From NCBI RefSeq assembly GCF_000022145.1, contig NC_011891.1, positions 2,678,001-2,742,000 on the forward strand: a stretch of 64,000 nucleotides of DNA, read 5' to 3'. The position numbers and the translations under genes were made by a program. The notes under the pieces are model-generated. The model searched no databases. It was not told the origin of the DNA and worked only from the letters and a program-made list of their open reading frames with translations. Source of the DNA: Anaeromyxobacter dehalogenans 2CP-1. GTDB taxonomy: Bacteria; Myxococcota; Myxococcia; Myxococcales; Anaeromyxobacteraceae. This document shows, piece after piece, positions 58,361 to 64,000 of this stretch. Numbering within the stretch: position 1 is the first letter of the stretch; every line of letters begins with the position of its first letter.

Positions 58361-59725
58361 TCACCCGCCGTACCTCCCCGCCGCACGCAGGAGCCGCAGC
58401 GCCGCGAGATCCGCGGCGAGCCCCTCGTTCACCGCGCCCAGCTCGGCGGTGGCGAGCGCCACGTTCGCGTCGGTCGCCTCGAGGGACGTCGCCTGACCGG
58501 CGCGGAACGCGACCTCCACCAGGCGCTGGTTCTCGCGGGCGAGCGCCACCTGCTCCTCGGCCTTCGCCCGGTTCGCACGGGCCGAGGCGAGATCCAGGCG
58601 CGCGCGGCGCACCTCGTCGCGGGCCTGCAGCGCCAGCGAGGCGCGGGCGGCCTCCGCCTCGACGAGCCGCGCGCCCGCCTCGCGCCGGCTGGCCTCGCGG
58701 GCGCCGCCGTCGAACAGCTCCCACTGGAGCGACAGCCCCGCCGCCCAGCTCTCCTCCTTGCCGGTGAAGCCGGCGACGCTCGACCAGCGCGCCTGGCCGA
58801 AGGCGCCGAGCGTGGGCAGGTAGCGCGCGGTCTCCGCCCGCCGCGAGGCCGTCGCCGCCTCGACGGCGGCGCCGGCGGCCCGCAGCTCCGGCCGCAGGCG
58901 CACCGCCTCGTCCTCGAGCGGCGAGAGGTCGGCGGGCAGGTCCGGCGCAGGGGGCTGCGCCAGCGCGAAGTCCGTGGCCTCCCCGCGGCCGAGCAGCGCC
59001 GCGAGCGTGCTCTTCGCGCCGGCGAGCCCGTTGCGCGCGCGGACGAGGTCCTCCTCGGCCCGGGCCCGGTCGATCTGCGCGCGCAGCAGCACGATGCGAG
59101 CGGCCGTGCCGGCCTGCACCTGCACCTGCGCGTCGCGCTCGTGCAGGCTCGCCACCGAGAGCTGCCGCTCCTGGACCTGCACCGCCTGCTCCGCCGCGGC
59201 GGCGCCGTAGAACGCCTGCGCCACGCCGAACCGCAGCTCGCGCCGCGCCGCCTCCGCCTGCTGGGCCGAGGCGCGCGCGCTCGCGCCGGCCGCGTCGATC
59301 GCGAACCAGAGCTGCGGCGCGAGGATGGCCTGGGTGAGCTCGAGCTGCGCGCCGAGCTGATCCCGCGCCTGGATGGTCGCGCCCACCACCTGCGACGGGA
59401 CGACCGCGTAGGACGTCGGGGCGCCGGGCAGGCCCGCCCCCGAGGTCGGCGTCCCCACGTCGCGGATCGTATAGCCGACCGGCAGCTCCAGCTTCGCCTC
59501 CTCGGAGTTGCGGGTGTACGTGGCGCCGGCCTTCACCTGCGGCAGGTAGCCGGCGCGGACGCGGTCGGACGCGGCGCGCGCCTGGTCGAGCCGCGCGCGG
59601 GCTGCGACGAGGTCGGGGCTGGCGCGTTCGGCCTCCGCGAGCGCCGCGGCGAGCGTGAGCGGCGCCTCGGCGCGGACGGCGAGCGGGATCGCGGCCAGGG
59701 CCGCGAGGAGGGTGGTGCGGATCAT
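58361..59725 (-). CDS. TolC-like outer membrane efflux protein
   Basis: A 454-residue TolC/OprM family channel. Signal peptide 1-19 (ending AVRA), then two long coiled-coil repeats typical of the family (LAEAERASPDLVAARARLDQARAA; LALQARDEVRRARLDLASARAN). Outer membrane trimer for the RND pump encoded just upstream. It starts 25 bases after the RND stop codon, and no lipobox is seen. Confidence 0.93.
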   Translation of the reverse strand: MIRTTLLAALAAIPLAVRAEAPLTLAAALAEAERASPDLVAARARLDQARAASDRVRAGYLPQVKAGATYTRNSEEAKLELPVGYTIRDVGTPTSGAGLPGAPTSYAVVPSQVVGATIQARDQLGAQLELTQAILAPQLWFAIDAAGASARASAQQAEAARRELRFGVAQAFYGAAAAEQAVQVQERQLSVASLHERDAQVQVQAGTAARIVLLRAQIDRARAEEDLVRARNGLAGAKSTLAALLGRGEATDFALAQPPAPDLPADLSPLEDEAVRLRPELRAAGAAVEAATASRRAETARYLPTLGAFGQARWSSVAGFTGKEESWAAGLSLQWELFDGGAREASRREAGARLVEAEAARASLALQARDEVRRARLDLASARANRAKAEEQVALARENQRLVEVAFRAGQATSLEATDANVALATAELGAVNEGLAADLAALRLLRAAGRYGG

Positions 59726-59750
59726 GTTGGCGCTCCTGTGAGCTGGGGGA

Positions 59751-62837
<3,087 letters not shown>

Positions 62838-62849
62838 GGCTCGCTCCCG

Positions 62850-63953
62850 CTACTGCGCGACCGCGACGCGCGCGCCGTCGATCAGCCCCGCCACGCCCTC
62901 GACCACCACCGCGTCGCCCGCGGACAGGCCGGCGCGCACGCGCGTCCACTGCGGCGTCACCGGCTCTGCCTGCACCTCGCGGCGCCGCGCCACGCCCTCG
63001 TCCGCCACCCACACGAACCGGCGCGCCCCCTCCCGCACCACGGCCTGCGCCGGCACGAACGGCCCCTGCGCCGCCGACGAGCCGCCCAGGTCCACCTCGG
63101 CGAGGCCGCCCGAGCGGAGCGCGCCGACGCTCGCGCCCGCGGCCGCGCGCACGTCGGCCAGCACCTCGACCGACCGCGTCTGCGGGTCCACCGTGGCGCC
63201 CACGCTCGTCACCTTCGCCTCGAACGGCGCGCCGCCCGGGATGCTCCGGCCGCGAAGCGCCGCGCCCGGCTTCAGGGGGTCCACCAGGCCCTCGGGGACC
63301 GAGAGGCGCACCTCCAGCGCGTCCGACGCCACCACCGTCGCGACCGGCGTCGGTGGCATGGTCACGAGGTAGTCGCCGACGTTCTTCGGGCGGGCCGTGA
63401 CGACGCCGTCGAACGGCGCCCGGACCACCAGGTCGCGGAGGTTCTGCTCCAGCAGCCGCACCTGGGCGTCGGCCTGCTCGAGCGAGGCCTCCGCCTGCTG
63501 CGCGCCCGCGCGGGCCTTGTCGAGGACCGCCGGCGCCGCGGCGTCCGCCCGCGCGAGCTGCTCGGTGCGGGCGAGATCGGAGCGGGCGTTGTCGCGGACC
63601 GCGAGCGCCATCTTGCGCGCGGCGCGGGCCTGGTCGAGCTGGATGGCGATCGTCGCCGGATCGAGCTCGACGATGGGGTCGCCCTTGCGGACGCGATCGC
63701 CCACCTGCGCGCGGACGCGGAGGATGGTCCCGGAGACCTTGGCCGAGACGGTCGCCTGCAGCTTCGCGCGCAGCTCGCCGGTGGCGCGCGCCGTCTCGCC
63801 CTCCAGGCGCTCGCGGGGGCGCTCGGCCCGCACCGCCAGGGCGGGCTGCTCGCCCTTCGCGCTGGGCAGCGCCGCGGCGTCGCCGCGCGAGCAGCCGAGG
63901 TGCGTGGCGGCGGCGAGGGTGGAGATCAGGAGGAAGCGTCGGGACGGGATCAT
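62850..63953 (-). CDS. RND efflux membrane-fusion (adaptor) lipoprotein
   Basis: A 367-residue periplasmic adaptor with a lipobox (AATHLGC, lipid Cys 21). Lipoyl halves (VSGTILRVRAQVGDRVRKGDPIVELD; VVRAPFDGVVTARPKNVGDY) flank a coiled-coil hairpin (about 100-170), followed by beta-barrel and membrane-proximal parts. Links the RND pump to the TolC-like channel. First gene of the operon; only 47 bases of upstream sequence remain in the window, and no convincing promoter is visible in them. Confidence 0.94.
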   Translation of the reverse strand: MIPSRRFLLISTLAAATHLGCSRGDAAALPSAKGEQPALAVRAERPRERLEGETARATGELRAKLQATVSAKVSGTILRVRAQVGDRVRKGDPIVELDPATIAIQLDQARAARKMALAVRDNARSDLARTEQLARADAAAPAVLDKARAGAQQAEASLEQADAQVRLLEQNLRDLVVRAPFDGVVTARPKNVGDYLVTMPPTPVATVVASDALEVRLSVPEGLVDPLKPGAALRGRSIPGGAPFEAKVTSVGATVDPQTRSVEVLADVRAAAGASVGALRSGGLAEVDLGGSSAAQGPFVPAQAVVREGARRFVWVADEGVARRREVQAEPVTPQWTRVRAGLSAGDAVVVEGVAGLIDGARVAVAQ

Positions 63954-64000
63954 CGGGGGCCTCGGGGCGCCGGGCCGAGCGGGTCCGGCTGGCTAACGCA

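Overview
The window is about 74% GC chromosomal DNA and reads like a myxobacterium of the Anaeromyxobacter type (Myxococcota, formerly Deltaproteobacteria). The inference rests on base composition, very long antisense shadow frames, a three-haem periplasmic cytochrome, a SPOR protein, PilZ proteins, a TIGR04563-like small protein and many short Pro/Ala-rich linkers. No plasmid, phage, rRNA operon, CRISPR array or complete insertion sequence was seen. Most genes are core metabolism or information processing, packed in same-strand operons with 1-4 base overlaps (ATGA, GTGA, TGATG).

Layout. 1-9 kb: a PilZ-Hsp70 fusion cut by the left edge, ino1, fdxA, tRNA-Leu(GAG), the glycolytic operon gap-pgk-tpiA-secG, a 76-residue gene behind a strong sigma-54 promoter, and an FAD oxidoreductase coupled to a small membrane protein. 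9-17 kb: the minus-strand series rpsA, sppA, HIT, lapB, argS, SPOR and cupin. 17-24 kb: ispH, a secreted esterase, cmk, accA, a secreted Cys-rich protein and miaA. 24-32 kb: hisS and psd, then divergent hutU-hutI, a phosphodiesterase, a glutamine amidotransferase-like gene and the cytochrome. 32-42 kb: the run tilS, ftsH, folP, cdaA, cdaR, glmM, pdxJ, acpS, nnr, tsaE, which joins c-di-AMP synthesis to amino-sugar synthesis. 42-47 kb: a structured gap that may encode a small RNA, a TPR protein with a histone-like tail, and amtB plus an outer-membrane-protein gene behind matching sigma-54 promoters. 47-56 kb: PilZ, HU, a lysine-fermentation operon (kamD, lipoprotein, kamE, kal, kce), mnmA, a soluble sensor kinase and a tRNA nucleotidyltransferase. 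56-64 kb: a collagen-like lipoprotein with a tail-collar-like end, a sensor-less sigma-54 activator, and an RND efflux operon.

The most notable non-coding element is a 169-bp sequence present twice (8948-9116 and 19435-19603), 165/169 identical, with imperfect 24-bp terminal inverted repeats. Both copies lie between convergent genes and supply the stop codon of the minus-strand gene on their right. A second theme is sigma-54: three convincing -24/-12 promoters, one weaker one and a sigma-54 activator. A third is a group of genes with a -10 box 6-13 bases from the start codon and no Shine-Dalgarno, suggesting leaderless mRNAs. All calls come from reading the sequence; no database search or folding program was run.
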